NCBI RefSeq assembly: GCF_000308695.1 | Contig: NZ_BAGG01000266.1 | Coordinates: forward strand, 159,347-223,346 | Direction of reading: 5' to 3' | From: Nocardia takedensis NBRC 100417 | GTDB taxonomy: Bacteria > Actinomycetota > Actinomycetes > Mycobacteriales > Mycobacteriaceae | Length of the DNA stretch: 64,000 nt | Shown: positions 43,429-51,392 of the stretch, piece by piece | Numbering within the stretch: position 1 is the first letter of the stretch | How the letters are laid out: each line of letters begins with the position of its first letter | Made by a program: the position numbers and the translations under genes | Notes under the pieces: generated by a model | Seen by the model: the letters and a program-made list of their open reading frames with translations, nothing else | Database searches by the model: none | What the model was told of the DNA's origin: nothing

Positions 43429-45753
43429 GTGGACGAGAACACCCAGAAACTCCGGGAGTACCTGCGCAAGGTCACCGCGGAACTGCATTCCTGCCGCGCG
43501 CAGTTGCGCGAGGCCCGCGAGACGGTGCGCGAACCGATCGCGGTGGTCGGCATCGGCTGTCGCTATCCCGGGGGCATCACCTCACCGGAGGATCTGTGGC
43601 GACTGGTCTCCGAGGGGCAGGACGCGATCTCGGCGCCGCCGATGGACCGCGGCTGGTTCCCTGACCCCGCCGCGGTGGCGTATCTGCGGCAGGCAGCGGG
43701 CGGATTCCTCTACGACGCGGGCGATTTCGACGCCGAGTTCTTCGGGATGACACCGGAGGAGGCGCGCGCGACCGATCCGCAGCAACGCCTGCTGCTCGAG
43801 GTCGCCTGGGAGGCGATCGAACGGGCCTGCATCGATCCGAAATCTCTGCGCGGCAGCCGGACCGGCGTCTACATCGGCGCGTTCTACCGCCTGTACGCGG
43901 CCACCGCCTCACTGTTCGACGATCCGGACGACCACCTGGTCACCGGCGTGGCGGGCAGCGTCATGTCGGGCCGGGTCGGCTATGCGCTGGGGTTGGAAGG
44001 CCCCGCCGTCACCGTGGACACCGCGTGCTCGGCCTCCCTGGTCGCGGTGCACATGGCCTGCCAGTCGCTGCGTCTGGGCGAGAGCGAACTCGCGCTGGCG
44101 GGCGGCGTCGCGGTCAACGCGACACCGCACATGTACACCGAATTCGCCCGGTCGATCGGGCAGGCCCCGGACGGTCGCTGCCGTTCCTTCGCCGCCGACG
44201 CCGAGGGCACCGGGTGGAGCGAGGGCGTGGGCGTGCTGGTGCTGGAACGGCTCTCGCGCGCCCGCGCCAACGGACATCCGGTGCTGGCGGTCATCCGCGG
44301 GTCGGCGACCAACCGGGTCGGCGCCTCCAACGGTCTGGCCGCGCCGAACGGGCAGAGTCAGCAGCGGGTGATCCGCCAAGCGCTCGCGGACGCCGGTCTC
44401 GGCCCCGAGGACGTCGACGTCATCGACGCGCACGGTTCGGGGACCCGACTGGGCGATTCGATCGAGGCGCACGCCCTGCAAGCGGCCTACGGCAGTGGGC
44501 GTCCCGCCGACCGACCGCTGCTCATCGGGTCGGTGAAATCCAATATCGGCCACGCGCAGTCCTCCAGCGGGATCGCCGGGATCGTGAAGCTGATCGAGTC
44601 CATGCGGCACGGGGTCGTCCCGAAGACGCTGCACGCGGACGACCCGTCCCCGGATATCGACTGGTCGAGCGGCACACTGGAACTGGTCACCGAGAACGCG
44701 CCGTGGCCCGCGCACGACCGCCCGCGCCGTGCGGCGGTGTCCTCGTTCGGCATCTCCGGCACCAACGCCCACATCATCCTGGAATCCGCGCCGGACCAGG
44801 CGGACGAACCGGCCGACGGAACCACGGAGATCCCGGTCGTTCCGTGGACCATCTCGGCGGCGAGCCCGCGAGCTCTGGCCGCGCAGGCACGGCGGCTCCT
44901 CGAGCACCTGGCGGTCCATCCCGACCCGAGCGCGGTCGATCTCGGATACTCACTCGCGACGACCCGCGCGCATCTGACCCATCGCGCCGTCGTCCTGGCC
45001 GAGGACCGCGACGCCGCGCTCGCCGCGCTCACCGCGCTCGCCGACGGTGTGGACGGCGCGGTGATCCGCGGGACGGCGGGCGAGGAACCCGGTGTGGCGC
45101 TGGTCTTCCCCGAGACCGCCGAACCGGACGACTCGCTGCGCGTGTTCCCCGTCTACGCGCGGACCTTCGACGACATCCGGCACCGCATCGCCGGATCGGC
45201 CGGCGAGATCGGCAAGGAGTCCTCGACCTTCGCGCACGAACTCGCCGTCGCCGCGCTCTACGAATCCTGGAATCTGACACCGGAAGTCGTGACCGGCCGC
45301 GGCGTCGGGGAGATCGCGGCGGCCCACGTCGCGGGCATCCTGTCGCTCGCGGACGCCTGCCGGTTGGCCGCGGCCCGTTCGGCGGACGCGCGGGAGATCG
45401 ACGCCGCGGCGCGCGCCGTGGAATTCTCCGCACCGCACCTGCCGATCGTGGCGAGCGTCGCCGAGGACCCGGCGCGCCTGCGGACCCCGGACTACTGGAT
45501 CGGCCAGGTCCTCGAGGCGGCGCGGACCGATCTCACCGCGGCCCTGCGGGCCGAGGGCGGCGGGCACACCGTCGAGGCCGACACACGCGACATCCGGGCC
45601 GCGATGGAGACTGCGGCCCGGATGCATTGTGCGGGAGCGGAGATCGACTGGTCGGCGCTGTTCGCGGGATTCGGTGCGGTGCGCGTCGCGCTGCCGACCT
45701 ATCCGTTCCAGCGCGACACCTACTGGTGGACCGCGTCGGTGGCCACGCGCTGA
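43429..45753 (+). CDS. PKS B: stand-alone KS with degenerate, dead AT and no ACP
   Basis: A 774-residue protein. N-terminal docking coiled coil (KLREYLRKVTAEL) precedes a full KS: active Cys200 in DTACSAS, His in DAHGSGT and KSNIGHAQ. The following AT-like region is short and ruined: the GQGxQ motif is gone (VFPETAEPDD) and GHSxG reads GRGVG, so Gly625 replaces the catalytic Ser and Arg replaces His. The small subdomain with the YASH-type motif is deleted. The protein ends right after the post-AT linker (LPTYPFQRDTYWW), with no ACP, KR or TE. The GTG start has AGATGAGG upstream; the 3' end overlaps the convergent fkbH-like gene by 34 bp. A KS that must use a carrier in trans. Confidence 0.85.
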   Translation: MDENTQKLREYLRKVTAELHSCRAQLREARETVREPIAVVGIGCRYPGGITSPEDLWRLVSEGQDAISAPPMDRGWFPDPAAVAYLRQAAGGFLYDAGDFDAEFFGMTPEEARATDPQQRLLLEVAWEAIERACIDPKSLRGSRTGVYIGAFYRLYAATASLFDDPDDHLVTGVAGSVMSGRVGYALGLEGPAVTVDTACSASLVAVHMACQSLRLGESELALAGGVAVNATPHMYTEFARSIGQAPDGRCRSFAADAEGTGWSEGVGVLVLERLSRARANGHPVLAVIRGSATNRVGASNGLAAPNGQSQQRVIRQALADAGLGPEDVDVIDAHGSGTRLGDSIEAHALQAAYGSGRPADRPLLIGSVKSNIGHAQSSSGIAGIVKLIESMRHGVVPKTLHADDPSPDIDWSSGTLELVTENAPWPAHDRPRRAAVSSFGISGTNAHIILESAPDQADEPADGTTEIPVVPWTISAASPRALAAQARRLLEHLAVHPDPSAVDLGYSLATTRAHLTHRAVVLAEDRDAALAALTALADGVDGAVIRGTAGEEPGVALVFPETAEPDDSLRVFPVYARTFDDIRHRIAGSAGEIGKESSTFAHELAVAALYESWNLTPEVVTGRGVGEIAAAHVAGILSLADACRLAAARSADAREIDAAARAVEFSAPHLPIVASVAEDPARLRTPDYWIGQVLEAARTDLTAALRAEGGGHTVEADTRDIRAAMETAARMHCAGAEIDWSALFAGFGAVRVALPTYPFQRDTYWWTASVATR

Positions 45754-46823
45754 GAATGACCGAGATCAGGGGACACGAGCCGCAGCGCGGCGGGCGGTTC
45801 GTGGACCTCCGGCACCAGGTGCAGGCGGCTCAGCTCCTGCTGGGCGGGCGGCAGTTCGGCGCGGCAGGCGCACGGATCGTCGGTGTACCCCGCGAAGCGG
45901 TAGGTGATGTCCATGATCCGATTGCGTTCGGTCGCGCGGAAATCGGCGATGAGGTGCACCTCGTTGCGGGCGGCCTGGGTGGCGATCCACTCCAGGATCG
46001 CCGACCCGGCGCCCAGGGAGACCACCCGGCACGAGGTCGCCAACAGCTCGAGATGCCACACCGAGTCGAACTTCTCCAGCAGCACGATGCCGATCGCGCC
46101 GTACGGGCCGAAACGGTCCGACATCGAGGCCACCAGCAGTTCGTGACGCGGCGAGTCGACCAGGGTCCGCAGCGTCTCCTCCGGATAGAACACGCCGGTG
46201 GTGTTCATCTGGGTGGTGCGGACCGTGAGCTCCTCGACCCGGGCCAGATCGGCTTCGGCGGCGCGGCCGATGCGCAGTTCGAGTTCCAGTGTCTGCAAGA
46301 AAGCGTGGTCCGGGCCCTGGAAACTCTCCCGTTCGGCGTCGCGGCGGAAGTTGGCCTGATACATCGTGCGCCGCCGCCGCGAGTCCACGGTGACGGTGGC
46401 CGGGGTGAACTCCGGCAGCGAGACCAACTCGGCGAGCTGTTCGGCGGTGTAGCAGCGCACCTCGGGCAGGTGGTACTGCACCTCGGCCCGCTCGGTCGGC
46501 TGATCGTCGATGAACGCGATCGCCGAGTGGGCGAACTTCAGTTCCTTCGCGATCTGTTCGACCGACCGCGATTTCGGACCCCAGCCGATCTTGGGCAGCA
46601 CGAAGAACTCGGCCAGTCCCAGCTCCTCGAGTCGCCGCCAGGCGTCCTCGTGATCGTTCTTGCTGGCGATCGAATGCAGGATGCCGCGCTGGTCGAGGGT
46701 TTCCAGGGTGTCGCGCACCGTGTCGAACAGCGCACCCGCGCTGCCCTCGAGCAGGGTGCCCGTCCACAGCGTGTTGTCGAGATCCCAGACGAGGCATTTG
46801 ATGGGGGAGGTTTCCGCGGTCAT
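45720..46823 (-). CDS. fkbH: FkbH-like HAD-family glyceryl-ACP synthase
   Basis: A 367-residue HAD-superfamily protein. The phosphatase-like motif CLVWDLDNTLWTGTL (about residues 9-23) holds DxDNT; SIASKND and FIDDQPTERAEV are further HAD motifs. The C-terminal GNAT-like half has the LEWIATQA and NRIMDITYRFAGY segments. FkbH proteins capture 1,3-bisphosphoglycerate, remove phosphate and load a glyceryl unit on a discrete ACP, the first step to methoxymalonyl-ACP. Last gene of the fkbG-K-J-I-H operon; its ATG overlaps the fkbI-like stop. Confidence 0.9.
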   Translation of the reverse strand: MTAETSPIKCLVWDLDNTLWTGTLLEGSAGALFDTVRDTLETLDQRGILHSIASKNDHEDAWRRLEELGLAEFFVLPKIGWGPKSRSVEQIAKELKFAHSAIAFIDDQPTERAEVQYHLPEVRCYTAEQLAELVSLPEFTPATVTVDSRRRRTMYQANFRRDAERESFQGPDHAFLQTLELELRIGRAAEADLARVEELTVRTTQMNTTGVFYPEETLRTLVDSPRHELLVASMSDRFGPYGAIGIVLLEKFDSVWHLELLATSCRVVSLGAGSAILEWIATQAARNEVHLIADFRATERNRIMDITYRFAGYTDDPCACRAELPPAQQELSRLHLVPEVHEPPAALRLVSPDLGHSQRVATDAVHQ

Positions 46824-47956
46824 GAGGCAAGCCCTTCGACGGTGTCACTTCCGGATGTCTTGATCGCGTGGTCGGCGAGCATCACCTGGCAGATCTCGTT
46901 GCTGCCCTCGATGATCTCCATGAGTTTGGCGTCGCGGAAGGCGCGGGCCACCACGCCGTGGTCGTCCGCGCCGGCCGAGGCCAGCACCTGCATCGCGGAC
47001 GCGGCGCCCGCGGCCGCGTGTCGGGCGCTGGTGTACTTGGCCAGCACCGTGGCGGCCACGACCTCCGGGGAGTTCGCGTCCCAGCAGCGGCTGGCGTGTT
47101 CGCAGGCGCGGGTCGCGGCCTGCTCGGAGACGTACAGTTCGGCGATGTGCCGCGCGACGAGTTGGTGCTGGTCCAACGGCACGCCGAACTGTTCACGGGT
47201 GTGGGCGTGTTCGGCCGCGGCGGCCAGGCACGCGCGCAGGATGCCGACGCAGCCCCACGCCACCGAGAACCGGCCGTACGCCAGCGCCGCGGTCACCAGG
47301 AAGCTCAGCGGCGGCCCGCCGCCGCCGAGGATGTTGGCCGCGGGCACCCGCACCCCGTCGAGGTCGATGTGCGCGTGGCCCGCCGCCCGGCAGCCCATCG
47401 GGGCGCGGACCGGGTCGAGTCGGACGCCGGGGGTGTCGGTGGGCACCAGAACCGCCGCGCCGCCGTCGCCGAACTGCCCGAACACCACCAGCACGTCGCT
47501 GGAGACCGCGGCGGTGGTCCACCGCTTGCGGCCGTCGATCACCACCGTGTCGCCGTCGGGGCGGATCCGGGTGCTCATCGCCGCCAGATCGCTGCCCGCG
47601 CCCGGTTCGGACATGGCCACCGCGGCCAAGCGGCCCGCGACCAGTTCGCTCAGGTGCTCGCGGCGCTGGGCGCGCGAGCCCAGGCGACGGATCGACCAGG
47701 CCGCCATGCCCTGGGAGGTCATCACGCTGCGCGTCGAACTGCACAGCGCGCCCGCGAAGGCGGTCAGCTCACCGTTGTCCAGACTCGTCAGTCCGAGGCC
47801 GCCGAACTCCGAATCCACCTGTGCGCACAGCACTCCCGCCTTGCCGAGGCCGCGCAGGACCTCGATCGGCACGGCGCCTTCGGCGTCCCAGGCGTCGGCG
47901 TGATCGGCGACCGCGGCGCGCACCAGGGCGCGTGCTTCGGCCGACCGGTCAGGCAT
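46820..47956 (-). CDS. fkbI: FkbI-like acyl-CoA dehydrogenase (acts on hydroxy-acyl-ACP)
   Basis: A 378-residue acyl-CoA dehydrogenase fold. AMSEPGAGSDLAAM, KRWTTAAVSSDVLVVFG and the C-terminal EIIEGSNEICQVMLA (with the catalytic-type Glu) are visible. In the methoxymalonyl pathway FkbI oxidises the 2-hydroxy-3-oxo intermediate to hydroxymalonyl-ACP, working on a carrier-bound substrate. Start overlaps the end of the ACP gene by 8 bp; its stop overlaps fkbH by ATGA. Placed within the operon it is not a fatty acid degradation enzyme; this rests on context. Confidence 0.88.
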   Translation of the reverse strand: MPDRSAEARALVRAAVADHADAWDAEGAVPIEVLRGLGKAGVLCAQVDSEFGGLGLTSLDNGELTAFAGALCSSTRSVMTSQGMAAWSIRRLGSRAQRREHLSELVAGRLAAVAMSEPGAGSDLAAMSTRIRPDGDTVVIDGRKRWTTAAVSSDVLVVFGQFGDGGAAVLVPTDTPGVRLDPVRAPMGCRAAGHAHIDLDGVRVPAANILGGGGPPLSFLVTAALAYGRFSVAWGCVGILRACLAAAAEHAHTREQFGVPLDQHQLVARHIAELYVSEQAATRACEHASRCWDANSPEVVAATVLAKYTSARHAAAGAASAMQVLASAGADDHGVVARAFRDAKLMEIIEGSNEICQVMLADHAIKTSGSDTVEGLAS

Positions 47957-48245
47957 CGAGACTCTGCTCCTCTTCGGCGCGCAGGCGCAGGACGAGTTCC
48001 ACCATGCGCGCGACCGAGCGGAAGTTCTCCAGCTTCAGGTCAAGGCCGACGATGGCGATGTCGAAGCGGCCCTCCAGGAACACCACCAACTCCATGGCCA
48101 GCATCGAGGAGGACAGGCCGGTCTCGACCAGGTCCTGATCCACGGCCACGACGGTCTTGGTCTTGGTCTGCAAGTAGTCGATCAGGGCCTTCTCCACGTC
48201 GCCGTCGGTCACCGAGGTGGAGGTGGTGGGTACGTCGCTGGTCAT
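47949..48245 (-). CDS. fkbJ: FkbJ-like discrete acyl carrier protein
   Basis: A 98-residue carrier protein. The phosphopantetheine serine is most likely Ser47 in ETGLSSSMLAMEL, where the family usually has an Asp just before the Ser and here has Ser46. The helix LVVFLEGRFDIAIVG follows. It would hold the glyceryl, hydroxymalonyl and methoxymalonyl units in turn and hand the last to an AT. ATG start overlaps the fkbK-like stop. It is also the nearest free carrier to the ACP-less KS of PKS B. Confidence 0.88.
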   Translation of the reverse strand: MTSDVPTTSTSVTDGDVEKALIDYLQTKTKTVVAVDQDLVETGLSSSMLAMELVVFLEGRFDIAIVGLDLKLENFRSVARMVELVLRLRAEEEQSLDA

Positions 48246-49093
48246 GTCGCCATCCCGTCGTAGGTGTAGAAACCGGCACCGGTCTTCTGACCGAGGTCGC
48301 CCCCGCGCACTTTCTCCAACAGCGCCTCGCAGGGGCGGAAGCTGTCGTCGCCGAGGCGCTCGGCCAGCACGTTCAGCGAATCGGCGAGGTTGTCCAGGCC
48401 GATCAGGTCCGCGGTCCGCAGCGGCCCGGTCGGATGGCCGAGGCAGCCCTGCATGAGGGCGTCGACATCCGCCGCGCTCGCCACGCCTTCGCCGACCAGG
48501 CGCGCGGCCGCGTTGATCATCGGGTGCAGCAGCCTGCTGGTGACGAAGCCGGGGGAGTCGTCGACCACGATGCTGCGCCTGCCGAGTCGGTCCAGCAGCG
48601 CCGTGACCGCCGTCATCGCGGCCTCGCCCGAGCGCGGTCCGCGGATCACCTCGAAGGTCTTGATCAGATACGGCGGATTCATGAAGTGGATCCCGACGAG
48701 TTGCTCGGGCCTGGTCACCGCGGTGGCCAGTTCGGCGATCGGGATGCTCGAGGTGTTGGAGATCAACAGGGTGTCGTCGGCCGCGACCGCCGAGACCTCG
48801 GCGAGCAGTTTGCGTTTGAGATCGACGTCCTCGGTGATGGCCTCGACGGCGGCCGCCGAGTCGATGCGGCCCTCGGTCGAGGTCGCCGTGGTCAACTCGC
48901 CGAATTCCACGTCGGCGGGCAACGCGCTCATCATCTGCGCGTGCCGCAATTGTTTCTTCACGGTCGTCCGCGCGCGCTCGAGCGCGGCGGGGTCGAGATC
49001 GATGAGATGCACCGGTATTCCGTGGCCGACGGCCAGGGTCGTGATACCCGATCCCATGACGCCCGCGCCGAATACCGTAATTCCTCGGGTCAT
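48242..49093 (-). CDS. fkbK: FkbK-like 3-hydroxyacyl dehydrogenase
   Basis: A 283-residue 3-hydroxybutyryl-CoA dehydrogenase-type protein. Rossmann motif FGAGVMGSGI (about residues 8-17), SNTSSIPIAEL, GIHFMNPPYLIKTFEVIRG and DSPGFVTSRLL are visible. In the fkb pathway it oxidises the primary alcohol of glyceryl-ACP. ATG has AAGGGAGG upstream; the stop is coupled to the fkbJ-like ACP start. Cofactor NAD+ is expected from the fold. Confidence 0.9.
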   Translation of the reverse strand: MTRGITVFGAGVMGSGITTLAVGHGIPVHLIDLDPAALERARTTVKKQLRHAQMMSALPADVEFGELTTATSTEGRIDSAAAVEAITEDVDLKRKLLAEVSAVAADDTLLISNTSSIPIAELATAVTRPEQLVGIHFMNPPYLIKTFEVIRGPRSGEAAMTAVTALLDRLGRRSIVVDDSPGFVTSRLLHPMINAAARLVGEGVASAADVDALMQGCLGHPTGPLRTADLIGLDNLADSLNVLAERLGDDSFRPCEALLEKVRGGDLGQKTGAGFYTYDGMAT

Positions 49094-49110
49094 CGAACCT
49101 CCCTTTTCCG

Positions 49111-49773
49111 CTATCGCTTGCGCGCGAGTGTGATGCCGTCGGCCATGACCAGCAGCGAGGTGTCGACGCGGCTGTCGTCGGAAATCCGACTGTTGAGTAC
49201 GCGCACCGCCGCGGCCTCGGGGTCCGTCGCCTCCGGATCGATGACACGTCCACGCAACAACGTGTTGTCGATGACGATCAGACCGCCCGGCCGCAGCAGT
49301 GTCAGGGCGGATTCGTAATACTCCGGATAGTTGACCTTGTCGGCGTCGATGAAAACCAGGTCGAACGAATCGGCGCCGAATTCGTCGGCCAGCTCGCCGA
49401 GCGTTTTCAACCCGTCGCCGATGCGCGACTCGATCCGGTCGGTCACGCCCGCGCGCTGCCACGCCTCTTCGGCGATGCCGAGCCAGCGGGCGGAGTTGTC
49501 GCAGGTGACGACCTTGCCACCGGGTTCGAGGGCCTCGGCCATCGCCAGCGCGCTGTACCCGGTGAAGGTGCCGAGGTCCACGACCCGCGCGGCACCGCAC
49601 AATTTGACGAGAAGTGCGAGCAGTTGTCCTTCTTCCGGCATCAGTTGCATTGCCGTACCCAGGGGCAGTCCCGCGGTCGTCTCCCGGAGTTCGCGTAGGA
49701 CCGGATCCTCGCGCAGGGAAATATCGCGGACATATGCCATCAACGCATCGGACACTTCCACCTGATCAGCCAT
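49111..49773 (-). CDS. fkbG: FkbG-like O-methyltransferase
   Basis: A 220-residue SAM O-methyltransferase of the caffeoyl-CoA OMT type. VVDLGTFTGYSALAMAEAL (about 64-82) is the SAM loop; FDLVFIDADKVNYPEYYE holds the metal-binding acidic residues and IDNTLLRGRV follows. It would methylate hydroxymalonyl-ACP to methoxymalonyl-ACP. First gene of the operon, with GAGGTG before its ATG. The promoter must lie in the 370-bp divergent gap with the starter-unit operon, which holds two palindromes. Confidence 0.9.
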   Translation of the reverse strand: MADQVEVSDALMAYVRDISLREDPVLRELRETTAGLPLGTAMQLMPEEGQLLALLVKLCGAARVVDLGTFTGYSALAMAEALEPGGKVVTCDNSARWLGIAEEAWQRAGVTDRIESRIGDGLKTLGELADEFGADSFDLVFIDADKVNYPEYYESALTLLRPGGLIVIDNTLLRGRVIDPEATDPEAAAVRVLNSRISDDSRVDTSLLVMADGITLARKR

Positions 49774-50143
49774 GGATCACCTCGGACGGTAGGCAGCAGT
49801 GGCCAGCCTGCGCAGCAGCGCACGGACCGGCCTTGATTCGACGGTAGGCGCTGTGCGCGGCCCGCCTCAAATCTCCCGACGCCGGGAGGCGGGATCTCCC
49901 GACGTCGGGAGATTCGTTGCCGCCGTACCTGATCCGGCCGTCGGAAGTTTACGGTCGCTCGCGGGCTGCGGTAGATTGCTCGTGTCAGGACCTGGGTGTA
50001 CGGCGAATAGTGCCGCACTCGTCTTTGTCAATGGAGTTCCACAATTATCCAAGCTCTTCGGCGATGCCGATTCGAATCGGTTGGATGATGGTGCGGATAT
50101 GTGACGAGTCCCGTGACGCGACTCGATTCAGGAGGTAATTGCA
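49774..50143. promoter_or_regulatory. Divergent promoter region of the fkb and starter operons
   Basis: A 370-bp gap without genes, between fkbG-like (minus) and the free ACP (plus). It is the only visible place for both promoters. It holds two palindromes at 49873-49913 and is less GC-rich towards the right. No -35/-10 pair is assigned with confidence. Confidence 0.65.
49873..49913. promoter_or_regulatory. Tandem palindromic operators (imperfect and perfect)
   Basis: CTCCCGACGCCGGGAG at 49873-49888 is a 16-bp palindrome with one mismatched pair. ATCTCCCGACGTCGGGAGAT at 49894-49913 is a perfect 20-bp palindrome. Centres are 23 bp apart. The same core recurs upstream of PKS A at 33027. Candidate binding sites for a pathway regulator controlling both operons. 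Confidence 0.75.
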
Positions 50144-50425
50144 TTGATTACGATCGGCGAAGTCGAAGCCCTCATCCGCCGACAACTGCGTGGCAAACAA
50201 TCCAAGGACATCGTCATCGACGAGACCACCGAATTCCGCGACATCGGGCTGTCGAGCCTGCAGATCGCGGAAGTGGTGTTCAGCCTCGAGGAGGAGCACG
50301 AGGTCGAGTTCGACCCGGCCCGCTCCGCGGACGTGGTGACCCTGGGTGACCTCGTCCGCCTCGGCAACGAAGCGATCGCAGGCCGCGAGGCCGTGGCGGA
50401 AGGACAGGCCGGTGGACGGGCGTGA
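50144..50425 (+). CDS. Free acyl carrier protein, starter-unit operon (TTG start)
   Basis: A 93-residue ACP. The phosphopantetheine Ser38 is in FRDIGLSSLQIAEV, where the usual Asp is replaced by Ser37. VVFSLEEEHEVEFD is the following helix. The TTG at 50144 has GGAGG at 50131-50135, 8 bp upstream. It heads an operon in which each next gene overlaps or nearly touches: desaturase, acyl-AMP ligase, reductase, SDR, methyltransferase. It likely carries the starter acid during desaturation and other changes before transfer to the loading ACP of PKS C. Confidence 0.88.
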   Translation: MITIGEVEALIRRQLRGKQSKDIVIDETTEFRDIGLSSLQIAEVVFSLEEEHEVEFDPARSADVVTLGDLVRLGNEAIAGREAVAEGQAGGRA

Positions 50426-51392
50426 CCATTACGGCTTCATCCTGGCCTCCTCACTGTTGCCGTTCCTCGGCGTCCTCGCCGCGATCGTGCTGCTGTGGAA
50501 CAAGTACGTGGGGGTCTCGGATCTGATCGCGTTGGCGATCATGTACTCGATCGCCATCCTGGGCATCTCGGCCGGCTACCACCGGTTGCTGACCCACCGG
50601 GCGTTCGCCACCTCGCGGCCGATCAAGATCTTCCTGGCCGTGGCGGGCACGATCGCCGGACAGGGCCCGGCCCTGATCTGGTGCGCCCATCACCGGCGTC
50701 ACCACCGCGTGGCCGACAAGCCCGGCGACCCGCACAGCCCGTACCTCGATCACGAGCCGGGCATTCGCGGTGCGCTGCAAGGGCTCTGGCATTCGCACCT
50801 GGGTTGGCTGTTCGACAAGGACCTGACCTCCGATCCGATCCGGTACTGCCCGGATCTGGCGCGGGACCGCGACATCCGTTTCGTCTCCCTGCATTTCGTG
50901 GAGATCGTGATCGCGGGCATCGTGCTGCCCGGTCTGATCGGCTTCGCCATCGCCCAGACCTGGCAGAGCTTCCTCACCGGCATGCTCTGGGGCGGCCTGG
51001 TGCGCATCTTCCTGGCCAATCACGTGACCTACGCGGTCAACTCGATCGGTCACTACTACGGCCGCCGCCGGTTCGACACACCCGACGAATCGCGCAACGT
51101 GGCCTGGCTGTCGATCCCGTCCTTCGGCGAGGCGTGGCACAACAACCACCACGCGTTCCCGAAGGCCGCCTTCCACGGATTCCGCTGGTGGGAAGTCGAT
51201 CTGACGGCCATCTTCATCCGGTCGCTGGAGGTCACCCGGTTGGCCTGGGACGTGGTGCGCATCCCGCAGGATCGCATCGACGCCCGCGCGGCGGGCCTGG
51301 CCCGCACCGGCGGCGGTCGTCTGGCGCCCGCCGCGCCCGCCAAACCGCTGGCCGAGCGGCCCACCGCCGACGGAACCGCCGATGTCGAGTGA
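50412..51392 (+). CDS. Membrane fatty acid desaturase (acyl-CoA/acyl-ACP type, JamB-like context)
   Basis: A 326-residue integral di-iron desaturase. Three His boxes are visible: HRLLTH, HHRRHH and HNNHH, plus NHVTYAVNSIGH, as in delta-9 acyl-CoA desaturases. Four hydrophobic helices surround them. GTG at 50412 overlaps the ACP gene, with AAGGA upstream. In the known JamABC and TtuABC systems, a desaturase of this class acts on an acyl chain held by a discrete ACP to form a terminal alkene or alkyne. Whether this one makes an alkene, alkyne or internal double bond cannot be told from sequence. Confidence 0.88.
   Translation: MDGRDHYGFILASSLLPFLGVLAAIVLLWNKYVGVSDLIALAIMYSIAILGISAGYHRLLTHRAFATSRPIKIFLAVAGTIAGQGPALIWCAHHRRHHRVADKPGDPHSPYLDHEPGIRGALQGLWHSHLGWLFDKDLTSDPIRYCPDLARDRDIRFVSLHFVEIVIAGIVLPGLIGFAIAQTWQSFLTGMLWGGLVRIFLANHVTYAVNSIGHYYGRRRFDTPDESRNVAWLSIPSFGEAWHNNHHAFPKAAFHGFRWWEVDLTAIFIRSLEVTRLAWDVVRIPQDRIDARAAGLARTGGGRLAPAAPAKPLAERPTADGTADVE

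Noticed and set aside
43429..45753. Calling PKS B a pseudogene
   Set aside because: The KS is intact with all catalytic residues, the docking coil and post-AT linker are kept, and the frame ends cleanly, which argues for a selected KS-only role more than decay; decay of the AT alone remains possible.
44025..47903. A 1292-codon plus-strand frame across PKS B and the fkb operon
   Set aside because: It shadows PKS B in another frame and then runs antisense to fkbH and fkbI, whose motifs are clear on the minus strand.
46868..49318. An 816-codon plus-strand frame opposite the fkb genes
   Set aside because: His/Arg/Gly-rich, no motif; antisense shadow of fkbI, fkbJ, fkbK and fkbG.
50144..50425. 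Reading the free ACP as a housekeeping fatty acid AcpM
   Set aside because: It lacks the DSL motif and fab gene neighbours and is coupled to a desaturase, a FAAL and PKS genes.
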